This document shows positions 51,310 through 60,519 of a stretch of DNA of 64,000 bases, in pieces. The number at the start of each line of letters is the position of its first letter. The first letter of the stretch is position 1. Location of the stretch: positions 706,244 through 770,243 of the forward strand of contig NZ_FNZG01000003.1 of the NCBI RefSeq assembly GCF_900109195.1. The letters run 5' to 3'. Under the pieces are notes generated by a model. That model searched no databases. It saw only the letters and a program-made list of their open reading frames with translations, and was not told the origin of the DNA. A program made the position numbers and the translations under genes. Origin of the DNA: Pseudooceanicola nitratireducens. Lineage in GTDB: Bacteria > Pseudomonadota > Alphaproteobacteria > Rhodobacterales > Rhodobacteraceae.

Positions 51310-52281
51310 TTACATCAGCACCACGGTAACATAGCCCAGGTAGAGCGCGGTCAAGACCAGGCCCCAACGGCGGCCCAGATCGCGGCGGAACAGGACGAAG
51401 GGGGCCAGCACCAAAGCCGAGGCCAGCATGACCCACAGATCGAACTGAAGGAATTCGGGATCCACGGGGATCGTGCCGAACAGCGTCGTGACCCCGATGA
51501 TGCCCAGCAGGTTGAACAGGTTCGACCCGATCACGTTGCCCATGGCCACATCCGCCTGCTTTCGCAGCGCCGCCATCACCGTCGTCGCCAGTTCGGGAAG
51601 CGAGGTGCCAAGCGCCACCAGCGTCAGCCCGATGACCGCGTCCGACACCCCGTAGGCCCGCGCGATGATCGAGGCATTGTCGACCAGAAGATCCGCCCCC
51701 ATAGGCAGGCCCACAAGGCCCAGCACCACATACAGCCCGATCTTCCACCAGGGCATGTCCGGGTCCGCGCCCTCCAGGTCCGAAATCTCGTCAGCCTCCG
51801 GGGTGCAGTCCTTGCCCTCGGCCCCGTCAGCCATGTGACAGCGCGCTTCCCGGACCTGATCGCCCAGAACCACGGCCAGGCCGGCCAGAAGGATCAGGCC
51901 ACTGACCCAGGTCAGCGGACCAAGGAAGGCCAAGCCGATAAAGCCGACCGTGGCCAGCAACATCATGTAATAGCTGCGTTTCGTATCGATCCGACTGGTC
52001 TGCATCCGCGACAGGATCGCGGGAAGGCCCAGCACCAGCAGCACGTTGGCCGTATTCGACCCAACCACGTTGCCAAGCGCCAGTCCCGGCTTGCCTTCGT
52101 GGATGGCGCTGATCCCGATCAGCAGCTCGGGCGCGGATGTCCCGAAGGCCACGATGGTCAGGCTGACGATCAGGGCGGGTATGCCGATCCTCAGGCTCAG
52201 GTTCACGGCGCCGCGCACCAGCACGTCGCCCGCCAACAACAGGATGGCCAGGCCAAGCCCGGTCATGATCCATGGCATCAT
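51310..52281 (-). CDS. Calcium/sodium antiporter, CaCA family (YrbG-like)
   Basis: A 323-residue inner-membrane cation exchanger with two inverted alpha repeats: GTSAPELLIGISAI...GLALGNVVGSNTANVLLVLG and GTSLPELATTVMAAL...ADVAMGNVIGSNLFNLLGIIG. These two GNxxGSN motifs form the ion site. A central acidic loop (residues about 150-175, CHMADGAEGKDCTPEADEISDLEGAD) separates the halves. About ten helices. It overlaps the zinc-ribbon gene by 4 bp. Expected to export Ca2+ against Na+ or H+. Confidence 0.93.
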   Translation of the reverse strand: MMPWIMTGLGLAILLLAGDVLVRGAVNLSLRIGIPALIVSLTIVAFGTSAPELLIGISAIHEGKPGLALGNVVGSNTANVLLVLGLPAILSRMQTSRIDTKRSYYMMLLATVGFIGLAFLGPLTWVSGLILLAGLAVVLGDQVREARCHMADGAEGKDCTPEADEISDLEGADPDMPWWKIGLYVVLGLVGLPMGADLLVDNASIIARAYGVSDAVIGLTLVALGTSLPELATTVMAALRKQADVAMGNVIGSNLFNLLGIIGVTTLFGTIPVDPEFLQFDLWVMLASALVLAPFVLFRRDLGRRWGLVLTALYLGYVTVVLM

Positions 52282-52472
52282 TTATTGCCTCCGCAGGGGC
52301 AGGCCCCTTTGCCGATCTTGTACCGCCCGCAATGCGGGCATTTACGGCCAGACGCTTTTCTGAACTGGCCTGGTTTCGGCAGCTTCAGCTTGCCGAACAT
52401 CGCCAACACACCCATGGCGACCAGGAATAAAGTGACGATCTTCAGGATCACGTCAGAGGCCAAGCCGGGCAT
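52278..52472 (-). CDS. Small membrane protein with C-terminal zinc ribbon
   Basis: A 64-residue protein: one hydrophobic helix (VILKIVTLFLVAMGVLAMFG) followed by a basic linker and KCPHCGRYKIGKGACPCGG, whose CPxC...CPCG pattern should bind zinc. The start at 52472 overlaps the 3' end of the S49 peptidase gene by 20 bp; TTG 52463 and GTG 52451 are also in frame. Its stop overlaps the antiporter start by 4 bp. Function unknown. Confidence 0.78.
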   Translation of the reverse strand: MPGLASDVILKIVTLFLVAMGVLAMFGKLKLPKPGQFRKASGRKCPHCGRYKIGKGACPCGGNK

Positions 52473-53250
52473 AGGCCGCCCGTTCCTCGACCCCCTGCAG
52501 CGCATCCGACACGACCCGCGCCCCGAACCGCGACAGCAGCCCGCGTTTGGGCCCATAGCGGCGGAAACGCACCTTTTCACCGAACTTGGCCTTCATCACC
52601 GGGACCAGGTGGCCGATCCCGTCGACCAGCCCCAGGGCCTGGGCCTTCTCGGCCAGCCAGAATTCACCGGTGAAGATATCCTCGGACTCTTGCAGTTTTC
52701 CGGCACGACGGTCTTTCACATGGTCAATGAAGGCCGCGTGAATATCGCCGAGCAAGGCCTTGAGTCTGGTGACGTCTTCCTCTTTCTCGGGCTGGAACGG
52801 GTCCAGCATCGACTTGGACTTTCCTGCGGTGTGCACCCGACGCTCAAGCCCCTGGCGCGACAGCAGCACATGCGCCCCAAAGCTGGCCGAGATGACGCCG
52901 ATGGACCCGATGACCGACGAGCGGTCTGCATGGATCTCATCCGCCGCGCAGGCCAGCCAGTAGCCGCCCGAGGCCGCAGTATCTTCGACAAAGGCATAGA
53001 CGGGCACGGATTTTTCATCCGCCAGCCGCCGGATCCGCGCCGCGATCAGCGAGGATTGCACCGGCGATCCGCCGGGCGAATTGATCAGCAGGGCGACGGC
53101 CGCGGGTTTGCCCTTGCGAAAGGCGCGTTCAATGGCCGGGGCCAGCGCCTCATCCGACAGGGGCCCGCGCGGGCCGGACGAAATCATTCCCTGCAGCCGG
53201 ATCACGGCGACAAGGGGGGGACGTTTCCTGATACGTTGGATCATCTGCAT
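52453..53250 (-). CDS. S49 family signal peptide peptidase-like protein (SppA/SohB type)
   Basis: A 265-residue serine protease of the ClpP fold. PPLVAVIRLQGMISS begins the fold, VALLINSPGGSPVQSSLIA the oxyanion region, AASGGYWLACAADEI the nucleophile Ser, and DRSSVIGSIGVISASF follows; FIDHVKDRRAGKL is a later conserved segment. It is the short SppA form. No clear signal peptide, so it may be anchored weakly or work in the cytoplasm. First gene of the sppA-zinc ribbon-antiporter-SDR run. Confidence 0.92.
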   Translation of the reverse strand: MQMIQRIRKRPPLVAVIRLQGMISSGPRGPLSDEALAPAIERAFRKGKPAAVALLINSPGGSPVQSSLIAARIRRLADEKSVPVYAFVEDTAASGGYWLACAADEIHADRSSVIGSIGVISASFGAHVLLSRQGLERRVHTAGKSKSMLDPFQPEKEEDVTRLKALLGDIHAAFIDHVKDRRAGKLQESEDIFTGEFWLAEKAQALGLVDGIGHLVPVMKAKFGEKVRFRRYGPKRGLLSRFGARVVSDALQGVEERAAYARLGL

Positions 53251-53317
53251 GACAGCGATGTAGAGGCGATGCCCCCCGCCGACAAGGCGCGACACGGGTG
53301 CCTATGCAGATTCACAT

Positions 53318-53341
53318 GCAGTTTGACGCGCAGTTTGACGC
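53318..53341. repeat. Tandem 12-bp repeat
   Basis: GCAGTTTGACGC occurs twice in tandem at 53318-53329 and 53330-53341, in the 184-bp gap between the peptidase and ABC-permease genes. No gene or known signal is associated. Confidence 0.7.
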
Positions 53342-53434
53342 GCTAACACCGGCAATCGGCGCACCCGGGACCTGCGCCTCGGATGCGCCGCCATCTTTCC
53401 AAGGGCGCGAAGGCCCCGACCGATCACGCCGGGG

Positions 53435-54196
53435 TCAGTCCCGCAGGCGCCAGCCGGTGCGGAAGATCCACCAGATGATCCCCAGGCACAGCGCGGTGAA
53501 CCCGGAAATCGCCATAAGGCTGATCCCGATCGGCACATCCGCCAGCCCGAAGAACGCCCATCGGAACCCCGAGATCAGGTAGACCACCGGGTTGAACAGG
53601 GTCACGGTCTGCCAGAAGGGCGGCAGCATCGAGATCGAATAGAACGACCCGCCAAGGAACACCAAGGGCGTCACGATCAGCAGCGGAACCAGCTGCAATT
53701 GTTCGAAATTCCCGGCCCAGAGCCCGATGATGAACCCCATCAGCGAAAAGGACACGCAGGTCAGCACCAGAAAGGCGATCATCGCCAGCGGGTTCTGGAT
53801 CGTCAGATCCACGAATAGCGACGCGGTGCCCAGGATCACCACCCCGATGAACAGCGACTTGGTCGCCGCCGCGCCCACATAGCCCGCGACGATTTCCAGA
53901 AACGACACCGGGGCCGAGAGCAGTTCGTAGATCGTGCCGATGAACTTGGGAAAGTAGATCCCGAAGGACGCGTTCGAGATCGACTGCATGATCACCGACA
54001 GCATGATCAGCCCCGGCACGATGAAGGCCCCATAGCTGACCCCTTCGACTTCCTGGATGCGGCTGCCGATGGCGGTGCCGAAGACCACGAAATACAGCGA
54101 CGTCGAAATCACCGGAGAGATGAAGCTTTGCAACAAGGTGCGGAAGAACCGCGTCATTTCATAGCGATAGATCGCCCAGACGGCCGTCAGTTTCAT
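53435..54196 (-). CDS. ABC-2 type transporter permease
   Basis: A 253-residue membrane protein with six helices, of the ABC-2 export type (drug, polysaccharide or lipid exporters). Start [44 protein letters not shown]; the typical [38 protein letters not shown] is near the C-terminus. It overlaps the ATPase gene by 4 bp, making a two-gene exporter. Substrate unknown. Confidence 0.93.
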   Translation of the reverse strand: MKLTAVWAIYRYEMTRFFRTLLQSFISPVISTSLYFVVFGTAIGSRIQEVEGVSYGAFIVPGLIMLSVIMQSISNASFGIYFPKFIGTIYELLSAPVSFLEIVAGYVGAAATKSLFIGVVILGTASLFVDLTIQNPLAMIAFLVLTCVSFSLMGFIIGLWAGNFEQLQLVPLLIVTPLVFLGGSFYSISMLPPFWQTVTLFNPVVYLISGFRWAFFGLADVPIGISLMAISGFTALCLGIIWWIFRTGWRLRD

Positions 54197-55122
54197 GCCG
54201 CACTCTCCTTCACCAGGCCCACGAAGATCTCTTCCAGCGACGATTGCCGGGTCGAGATGTCGCGCAGGCCGATGCCTGCCCCGCTCAGCGCCGACAGAAG
54301 CGCGGTGATCCCCGTGCGGTCCTGTTTCGTGTCATAGGTATAGACCAGCGCCGCCCCGTCCTGCGCCAGCGTCAGGTCGAACTCGGCCAGCCCGGCCGGC
54401 ACGGACGCCAGCGGTTCGCGCAGCTCGATCGTCAGTTGTTTCTGGCCCATGCGGGCCATCAGGGCGGTTTTGTCCTCGACCAGCAGCAGCTTGCCACCGT
54501 TGATGACGCCGACCCGGTCCGCGATGGCCTCGGCCTCTTCGATGTAATGGGTGGTCAGGATCACGGTGACGCCGTCGCGCTTGAGATCGGCGACGATGTC
54601 CCACATGTCCTTGCGCAGCTCTACGTCGACGCCGGCGGTCGGTTCGTCCAGGAACAGCACCTTGGGATCGTGGCTTAGCGCCTTGGCGATCAGCACCCGG
54701 CGTTTCATCCCGCCCGACAGCTCTTTGGTTTTGCTGTCCTTCTTGTCCCACAGCGACAGGCGGCGCAGGATCTTTTCCAACGCCGCATCGTCGCGCGACT
54801 TGCCGAAAAGCCCGCGTGTCAGCCGCACGGTGTTCCAGACGGTTTCAAAAGGCTCCAGGTTGATTTCCTGCGGCACCAGCCCGATCAGGCTGCGCGCCTG
54901 CCGGTACTGCGCCACGGTATCAAAGCCGCCCACGGTGACCGACCCGCTGCTGGGCATGGTGATGCCGCAGATGGTCGAGATCAGCGTCGTCTTGCCCGCG
55001 CCGTTCGGCCCGAGCAGCGCCAGGATCTCACCCTCTTCGATGTCCAGTGTCACGCCTTTCAGCGCTTCGAACCCACCCTTGTAGGTCTTTTTCAGATCAT
55101 TGATCTGCAAGATCGGTGCCAT
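54193..55122 (-). CDS. ABC transporter ATP-binding protein (ABC-2 exporter)
   Basis: A 309-residue ATPase. Walker [11 protein letters not shown]-loop [10 protein letters not shown], signature LSGGMKRRV, Walker [13 protein letters not shown], and H-loop TTHYIEEAE are all intact. The last 85 residues form the extra regulatory domain seen in the multidrug/daunorubicin type. Works with the overlapping permease gene to export an unknown compound. Confidence 0.95.
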   Translation of the reverse strand: MAPILQINDLKKTYKGGFEALKGVTLDIEEGEILALLGPNGAGKTTLISTICGITMPSSGSVTVGGFDTVAQYRQARSLIGLVPQEINLEPFETVWNTVRLTRGLFGKSRDDAALEKILRRLSLWDKKDSKTKELSGGMKRRVLIAKALSHDPKVLFLDEPTAGVDVELRKDMWDIVADLKRDGVTVILTTHYIEEAEAIADRVGVINGGKLLLVEDKTALMARMGQKQLTIELREPLASVPAGLAEFDLTLAQDGAALVYTYDTKQDRTGITALLSALSGAGIGLRDISTRQSSLEEIFVGLVKESAA

Positions 55123-55303
55123 GACCCATCCTCCTGTTCGCAGGGCGACAACCTAGCCCCGCCCCCCGCGCCCGGCCAGTGCGGATTTCGCCAGAGCACC
55201 TTGCAAAAACGCACAGAGCCGCGCGGACCAAGGGCCGAGACTGCGGAAACGTCTGATTGTGCAGGGGATGCCCGGCCAAGGCCAGGGTCAGGATCAGGGC
55301 AAC

Positions 55304-55327
55304 AAAAAACCGCCCCGAGGGGCGGTT
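55304..55327 (-). terminator. Terminator after tRNA-Arg
   Basis: On the minus strand AACCGCCCC / GGGGCGGTT (55319-55327 with 55308-55316) closes a very short loop and runs into TTTTTTG. It is 11 bp past the tRNA 3' end. Confidence 0.85.
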
Positions 55328-55338
55328 CTTTGGTCAAG

Positions 55339-55415
55339 TGGCGGACCGAGGAGGATTCGAACCCCCGACCCCTTGATTCGTAGTCAAGTACTCTATCCAG
55401 CTGAGCTATCGGTCC
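55339..55415 (-). tRNA. tRNA-Arg (anticodon ACG)
   Basis: A 77-nt tRNA on the minus strand. Acceptor stem GGACCGA / TCGGTCC with discriminator G and an encoded CCA; D-loop TAGCTCAGCTGGATAGAG; anticodon stem CTTGA / TCAAG around CTACGAA, reading ACG; T-arm GTTCGAATC. A34 is normally changed to inosine by TadA, reading CGU, CGC and CGA. A terminator follows; there is no intron or rRNA nearby. Confidence 0.96.
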
Positions 55416-55567
55416 GTAGGGCGTGCATTTAGACCCCACCCCGGGGGAGCGCAAGCAGAAACTTGCAAGAAAAGTGACAAAGTTTCGATGCGGGCGTTTG
55501 GCGGCATTTTGCGGGGCATATCGGGCGGGCATCTGGCGCGGTTGCGCACCAGCTGACGGGGCACGCA

Positions 55568-56968
55568 TCACTCGGCGGCCGGATCCAGCGCGGCAAGGGT
55601 CTTGGGCAGGACAATGCGGAACCGAGTGCCCGTGGCGTCGGTCCGGTCCAGCATCAGGCGGCCGCCGTGGCCGCGGATCAGCTCGGCCGAGATGGCAAGG
55701 CCCAGGCCCGCGCCACCGCGCCGCGTGCCGCCGGTGAAGGGGGTGAACAGGTTCTCCTGCGCCTTGGGCGGCAGGCCGGGGCCGGTGTCGGTCACCTGGA
55801 TGACCCAGCTGGCCTCGTCCTCTTCGGCGAAGACCGAAATCTCGCCCCCCTGCCCGGTCGCAAGAATCGCCTGCCGGGCGTTGCGCACCAGGTTCAGCAG
55901 AACACGGTGAAGCTGTTCGCTGTCCGCCCGCACCATCAGCGTGGCGGGGATGTCTTCCGAGAAGCTCAGGTCTGCGTCACCGATCGCCAGCCGTTCACCG
56001 TCGATCACGTCGCCCACCAGTTCGGCCAGCGGCACCATGGCCAGGCGCGGCGCAGGTTCCTCGGCCCGGCCAAAGGCCAGCGTGCTTTCACATAGGTTCA
56101 CCGCCCGCGTGATCGAGCCGACCAGCTTGGGAGCCAGGCGTTTCACGGTCGGATCCTCGGATTGCTCCAGCCGGTCGGTGAACAGCTGCGCCGAGGTCAG
56201 GATATTGCGCAGGTCATGGCTGATCTTGGCCACGGCCCCGCCCAATTGGGCCAGGCGTTCCTTTTGCTTCAATGCGCCGGTCAGCTCGGTCTCAAGCGCC
56301 TTCAGCGCCTGTTCCGCCTCGCGCAGTTCTGTCACCCCAGCGGAGGGTTCGATGATGCGACGGGTGTCCTCGGGCGCGGCGGCATAGCTTTGCATCTGTT
56401 CGATGACCCGCTTGATCGGCCGCACCAGCAGCGCCCGCACCGCCAGGAACAGAAAGGCCGAAGTCAGCGCCGAGATCGCAAAGCTCAGCCACAGGATTCG
56501 CCAGCCATAGTCGATCATCGCCAGCCGCAATCCGGCCGTGGGCATCGTCACCTCGATCAGCAGACCGGCCTCGCGCACGGGGTTACCGATCACCCGGATC
56601 ACCCGCGGCTCGGGGTCCACCAGCCGCTGCAGCGCATCGCGCATCAGCGTCCAGGGGCCGGCGTCGCGCAGATCGAAGGTCTGGGTCACTTCCCCCGGCA
56701 CGGGTGACGACAGGATCAGCTGCCGCGCCTCGTCACGGCGCAGCACGACGTTGTAAACCTCGGCATTGCTTAGAAGTTCTTCTTCCAGATCGGGGCTGAT
56801 GAAGTCGCCCGTCAGCAGGGCCAGCGACGCGATCTGCGCCCGTTCCAGACGCGACAAAAGATAATCCTGCCGGAACCGCGCCACCGAGGGCACGAAGATC
56901 ATGACCTCGGCCAGCATCACGAAGAGCACCGTGAGGATCAGGAAACGTCCGGAAAGAGATCGCAGCAT
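55568..56968 (-). CDS. Sensor histidine kinase
   Basis: A 466-residue membrane kinase: TM1 (FLILTVLFVMLAEVMIFV), a periplasmic sensor of about 125 residues, TM2 (ILWLSFAISALTSAFLFLAV), a HAMP-like linker, the phosphoacceptor H-box AKISHDLRNILTSA (His251), N-box LLNLVRNARQAIL, and G-boxes VTDTGPGLP and GLGLAISAELIRGHGG. The phosphoacceptor motif resembles a class with H-D-L-R-N. No response regulator is adjacent. It follows the flavoprotein gene by 21 bp, so it may sense a signal linked to redox or membrane state. Confidence 0.93.
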   Translation of the reverse strand: MLRSLSGRFLILTVLFVMLAEVMIFVPSVARFRQDYLLSRLERAQIASLALLTGDFISPDLEEELLSNAEVYNVVLRRDEARQLILSSPVPGEVTQTFDLRDAGPWTLMRDALQRLVDPEPRVIRVIGNPVREAGLLIEVTMPTAGLRLAMIDYGWRILWLSFAISALTSAFLFLAVRALLVRPIKRVIEQMQSYAAAPEDTRRIIEPSAGVTELREAEQALKALETELTGALKQKERLAQLGGAVAKISHDLRNILTSAQLFTDRLEQSEDPTVKRLAPKLVGSITRAVNLCESTLAFGRAEEPAPRLAMVPLAELVGDVIDGERLAIGDADLSFSEDIPATLMVRADSEQLHRVLLNLVRNARQAILATGQGGEISVFAEEDEASWVIQVTDTGPGLPPKAQENLFTPFTGGTRRGGAGLGLAISAELIRGHGGRLMLDRTDATGTRFRIVLPKTLAALDPAAE

Positions 56969-56989
56969 TGTCAGTCCCGGTCCGCGGGT

Positions 56990-58423
56990 CTAGGGCACCA
57001 GACGCTGAACCGCCCGGGCCACCCGCTCAACCCACGGATTACCAAATAGTTTCTCCGAGAAATAGGTGCCAGTTACCGCTTTGCCCAGTTCCGCGACGGT
57101 CGGATAGGGCAGAACCATCCCAGAAAGCTTCGACAGACGGGTGCCTGCGGCCATCGCCTGCGCCCAGGGGGCCAGCATTTCCCCCGCATGAGCGGCCACG
57201 ATCGTCACCCCGACAGGACGCCCGCGATGCAGGATCAGTTTCATCCACCCTTCGGTGGCGCGATCCGCCCGGGCACGGTCGTTCTCGGCCAGATCCTTTC
57301 GGATCACCTGAATTCTTTCATGGGCCTTGCGGGCCTCGACCTCGGTCAGGCCGATCTGCGCCAGTTCGGGCGCGCCATAGGTGACGCGCGGAATCATCGC
57401 GTGATCCGCCTTGGCGGGAAGGCCCAGCACCGCCTGACGGATCACGAGACCCGCATGATAACCCGCCACATGGGTGAACGAGGGCGCATCCGCCACCACG
57501 TCGCCGATGGCATGGATCCGACGGTTCGACGTACGCAGCCGCGCGTCCACCGCGATGCCCTTGCGGTCATGTGCCACACCGGCGGCCTCAAGCCCCAGCC
57601 CTTCAACCGTCGCCGCCCGTCCGGTGGCGACCAGAAGATGCGACCCTTTGATCCTGTCGCCGTTCCTGTCGCCGTCCAGATCCAGCCAGGGGCCGTCTGG
57701 CCCCCGCCCCGCCGCCTGCACTGTCGCCCCTTCCCGCACGTTGACGCCTTCGCGCAGGAGCGCCTGGCGCAGCACACCCACAGCCTGCCCGTCCTCGCGG
57801 TTCAGGATGGTCCCGGCCTCGACCAGCGTGACCTGCGCCCCGAGACGGCGGAAAGCCTGCGCCAGTTCGACCCCGATCGGCCCACCGCCCAGCACGATCA
57901 GATGCCGGGGCCGTTCGCGCAGGTCAAAGATCGTCTCGTTCGTCAGGTAACCTGCATCCTCCAGCCCCGGGATCGGCGGAATGGCCGGGCGCGATCCGGT
58001 GGCGATGACGAAACGACGGGCGGTCAGCCGGCGCCCCTCGACCTCCAACGCGTCAGGCCCGGTGAACCGCGCCATACCCCGAATAACCGTGACGCCAAGG
58101 CCTTCGAACCTTTCCTGGCTGTCGTGCGGGGCGATCTGGGCGATCACATCTGCGACGTGCTCCATCACCTTGGGAAAATCGACCACGGGTTCGACCGCTT
58201 CGATGCCAAAGACTTCGGCCTCGCGCATGGCCTGCGCCCGGGCGGCGGCGGCGATCAGCGCCTTGGACGGCACGCAGCCGGAGTTCAGGCAATCCCCGCC
58301 CATCGCGCGCGCTTCAATCAGAGCAACCCGCACCCCCATCTGCGCCGCGCCAGAGGCAACCGACAGCCCCGCAGCCCCCGCCCCGATGACGATCAGGTCG
58401 AAATGATCCGCGTTCTCTTTCAT
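56990..58423 (-). CDS. FAD-dependent disulfide reductase-like protein with Tyr for the active-site His
   Basis: A 477-residue flavoprotein of the pyridine-nucleotide disulfide oxidoreductase family (dihydrolipoyl dehydrogenase/mercuric reductase type). FAD site LIVIGAGAAGLSVASGAA, redox disulfide GGDCLNSGCVPSKAL (Cys45/Cys50), NAD(P) site LIVLGGGPIGVELAQAF, FAD C-motif IHAIGDVV. The usual C-terminal HxHPTxxE reads LPYPTVAE, so the active His is Tyr while the Glu remains. No N-terminal mercury-binding domain. Start 58423 is chosen because AAGGAGAG sits 5 nt upstream; ATG 58438 is in frame. In operon after TVP38. Confidence 0.9.
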   Translation of the reverse strand: MKENADHFDLIVIGAGAAGLSVASGAAQMGVRVALIEARAMGGDCLNSGCVPSKALIAAAARAQAMREAEVFGIEAVEPVVDFPKVMEHVADVIAQIAPHDSQERFEGLGVTVIRGMARFTGPDALEVEGRRLTARRFVIATGSRPAIPPIPGLEDAGYLTNETIFDLRERPRHLIVLGGGPIGVELAQAFRRLGAQVTLVEAGTILNREDGQAVGVLRQALLREGVNVREGATVQAAGRGPDGPWLDLDGDRNGDRIKGSHLLVATGRAATVEGLGLEAAGVAHDRKGIAVDARLRTSNRRIHAIGDVVADAPSFTHVAGYHAGLVIRQAVLGLPAKADHAMIPRVTYGAPELAQIGLTEVEARKAHERIQVIRKDLAENDRARADRATEGWMKLILHRGRPVGVTIVAAHAGEMLAPWAQAMAAGTRLSKLSGMVLPYPTVAELGKAVTGTYFSEKLFGNPWVERVARAVQRLVP

Positions 58424-58434
58424 GTCGCTCTCCT

Positions 58435-59151
58435 TCATACCGGGGCCTTCCCGCGCAACAGGACCGGGATCAGCGACAGCGCCGCCAGCCCAAGCAGCGG
58501 CAGCAGGATATGCGGCTGGAAGATCACGCCAAGATCCGGGCGTCCGCCGTCCTCAAGCACGCGGCCCAGCCCGGCCCCGACCGAGGTATAGACCAATGCG
58601 CCGGGCAGGATGCCAAGCGCGGTCGAAATCGCAAAGCGGCCAAGCGGCACGTTCAGAAGCGCAGGCAAAAGGTTTGCCGCAAAGAAGGGAATGACAGGCA
58701 CAAGCCGGATGAAGAACAACATCGACCATTGGTTTCGGTCCAGCCCCCGCTTGAACCGCGCCACGCGCCCTTCGCTGGCCTCAAGCCGCGCGGCGATGCC
58801 CCGGCCAAAGCCCGCACGCACCGCCAGAAAGATGCCGATCGCGCCCAGGGTCGCCCCGGCCACGTTCAGCGCCGTGCCCGGCCAAATGCCAAACAGGAAC
58901 CCGCCCGTCAGTGTCGCGATCGTTGCCCCGGGCAGCGACAGCGCCACGATGCCCGTGTAGGCCAGCACCAGAAGAAGCCCGGTCAGGACCGGATGGGCAG
59001 CCCGATAGGATTGCAGCGCCTCGTGCCCGGATTGCAGGGCCTCGAACCCCAGCCGGTCGCCAAGGGCGACATAGGCCAGACCGGCGGCCAGGATCAGCAG
59101 GGCCAGCGGTCCGAAACGGCGCAACGGGGAGGGGCGGGTCTGGACAGTCAT
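58435..59151 (-). CDS. TVP38/TMEM64 family membrane protein
   Basis: A 238-residue membrane protein of the DedA/TVP38 superfamily. The core GATIATLTGGFLFGIWPGTALNVAGATLGAIGIFLAVR and RLVPVIPFFAANLLPALLNVPLGRFAISTALGILPGALVYTSVGAGL covers two re-entrant repeats with the typical F/L-R-x-V/P-x-x-P pattern. Function in bacteria is likely lipid or ion transport; not proven. TVP38 genes lie often beside mercuric-reductase-like flavoproteins, as here. An in-frame TTG lies one codon upstream. Confidence 0.9.
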   Translation of the reverse strand: MTVQTRPSPLRRFGPLALLILAAGLAYVALGDRLGFEALQSGHEALQSYRAAHPVLTGLLLVLAYTGIVALSLPGATIATLTGGFLFGIWPGTALNVAGATLGAIGIFLAVRAGFGRGIAARLEASEGRVARFKRGLDRNQWSMLFFIRLVPVIPFFAANLLPALLNVPLGRFAISTALGILPGALVYTSVGAGLGRVLEDGGRPDLGVIFQPHILLPLLGLAALSLIPVLLRGKAPV

Positions 59152-59154
59152 CAA

Positions 59155-59426
59155 GCGGGCTTTGTGGTTGGTGCAGGATCCGCAAAGAATGGCCGCGATG
59201 GCGGCACGGGGGAAGCCCCCTCACGCGGCAGTGATGCGCTGTTATAAAGGCGCACTTTAGGCAGATGCCGGGACCAAGGGGCACCGAAGCCCGCAATGCT
59301 CGACACAGCCGCCTGAACGACGCTAGACAGGCGGGCGAACGACAGACAAATGACCGGCCGGATCAGCCCCGCGCCACGCTTTGCACCCGGGCACCGGGGA
59401 AATCGCGAAATTCCCGCTCTGCCCGT
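59155..59426. other. Spacer upstream of the rpmH promoter
   Basis: No gene is supported in about 270 bp between the TVP38 start and the rpmH promoter. It carries no strong hairpins; it should contain the minus-strand promoter of the TVP38 operon. Confidence 0.5.
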
Positions 59427-59455
59427 TTGACATAATCCCAACCCACCCCTATAGA
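59427..59455 (+). promoter_or_regulatory. Promoter of rpmH
   Basis: TTGACA (59427-59432), 17 bp, then TATAGA (59450-59455): near-ideal housekeeping boxes, 125 bp before the rpmH start. The leader of about 115 nt has no other gene. Confidence 0.8.
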
Positions 59456-59580
59456 GCGGGCTTCGAACACCTGCGGACCGGCGGGCGATTCCCGCACACC
59501 CCGGCCCCGCGATCTGGACACCTTGCGCCCCGCTACGGCGCGCCACACGCCGCAAGGCGCAAGTAAACGGAGACGGAGCG

Positions 59581-59715
59581 ATGAAACGCACCTACCAACC
59601 CTCGAACCTCGTGCGCAAACGGCGTCACGGCTTCCGCGCACGTATGGCCACCAAGGCCGGCCGGAAGATCCTGAACGCACGTCGTGCCCGCGGCCGCAAG
59701 TCGCTGAGCGCATAA
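59581..59715 (+). CDS. rpmH: 50S ribosomal protein L34
   Basis: A 44-residue, very basic ribosomal protein: [44 protein letters not shown] covers the full family, given here in parts: start [10 protein letters not shown], middle [18 protein letters not shown], end [21 protein letters not shown] precedes the ATG. It has a strong promoter at 59427 and a terminator-like hairpin at 59764 before rnpA. Confidence 0.98.
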
Positions 59716-59763
59716 GACGCGGCCCGGACGCCCCTGGCGGTCCGGGATCGGATATCGATTTGA

Positions 59764-59796
59764 AAAACCGCCGGGGCGTCTGTCCGGGCGGTTTTC
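59764..59796 (+). terminator. Terminator-like hairpin between rpmH and rnpA
   Basis: AAAACCGCC / GGCGGTTTT (59764-59772 with 59787-59795) with a 14-nt loop and a T-run. It should reduce read-through from the strong rpmH promoter into rnpA, setting a high L34 to RnpA ratio. Confidence 0.8.
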
Positions 59797-59884
59797 GCTT
59801 GTCTGCCCGTCTTTTGAACAGCCGCCGCTTGATTGCCATTCACGTGGCACAAGGCACGCCCTTCCCTTGCCGTTACAGGTCGCC

Positions 59885-60226
59885 ATGCCCCACACCGTCG
59901 AGACCCTGCGCAAACGCCCCGAGTTCCTGGCCTGCGCCCGCGCGCGGCGGCAGGGCACCAAGGGCATGCTGGTCCAGGCCCGGGCGCGCGGCGATGACGA
60001 CCCGCTGATCCGGGTCGGGTTCACCTGTTCCAAGAAAGTCGGCAATGCGGTGGCCCGCAACCGCGCCAAACGGCGCCTGCGCGAAGTGGCGCGGCTTCTG
60101 CTGCCCGAGAACGGCAAACCCGGTTGGGATTACGTGCTGATCGGCAGCCGGGGCAACACCGCCGAGAGGGACTTTGCCGACCTGCAGCAGGATTTTCTTT
60201 ACGCCCTGCGGAAGCTGCACGGATGA
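59885..60226 (+). CDS. rnpA: Ribonuclease P protein component
   Basis: A 113-residue basic protein that helps RNase P RNA process tRNA 5' ends. Signatures: [60 protein letters not shown] (RNR motif), and [29 protein letters not shown]. Start ATG 59885 with AGG nearby; TTG 59867 is also in frame. Overlaps yidD by 4 bp. Confidence 0.96.
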   Translation: MPHTVETLRKRPEFLACARARRQGTKGMLVQARARGDDDPLIRVGFTCSKKVGNAVARNRAKRRLREVARLLLPENGKPGWDYVLIGSRGNTAERDFADLQQDFLYALRKLHG

Positions 60227-60444
60227 GCCCCCTGGCCACCCTGTTTTCGCTGCCCGTGCGGGCCTATCGCGCGGTCTTTTCCCCCTGGGTCGGGCACAAT
60301 TGCCGTTATGATCCCACCTGTTCGGCCTATGCGCTGGAAGCGCTGCGGAAACATGGCGGGATCAAGGGCGGCTGGCTGACCCTGCGGCGGATTTCGCGCT
60401 GTCACCCCTGGGGCGGCATGGGCGTGGACGACGTTCCCGACTGA
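60223..60444 (+). CDS. yidD: Membrane protein insertion efficiency factor YidD
   Basis: A 73-residue protein that helps membrane insertion, usually between rnpA and yid[40 protein letters not shown] and [18 protein letters not shown] are the full conserved pattern with its Cys residues. The start overlaps the rnpA stop (ATGA). yidC does not follow here: the next gene is on the other strand. Confidence 0.96.
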   Translation: MSPLATLFSLPVRAYRAVFSPWVGHNCRYDPTCSAYALEALRKHGGIKGGWLTLRRISRCHPWGGMGVDDVPD

Positions 60445-60519
60445 TCCCCATCTGACCGCGCCATGGCTGGCGTCGCGGCGCATGTCTCCTCGGTCCGGCA
60501 GGGCCGGTCCTCCTCGACC

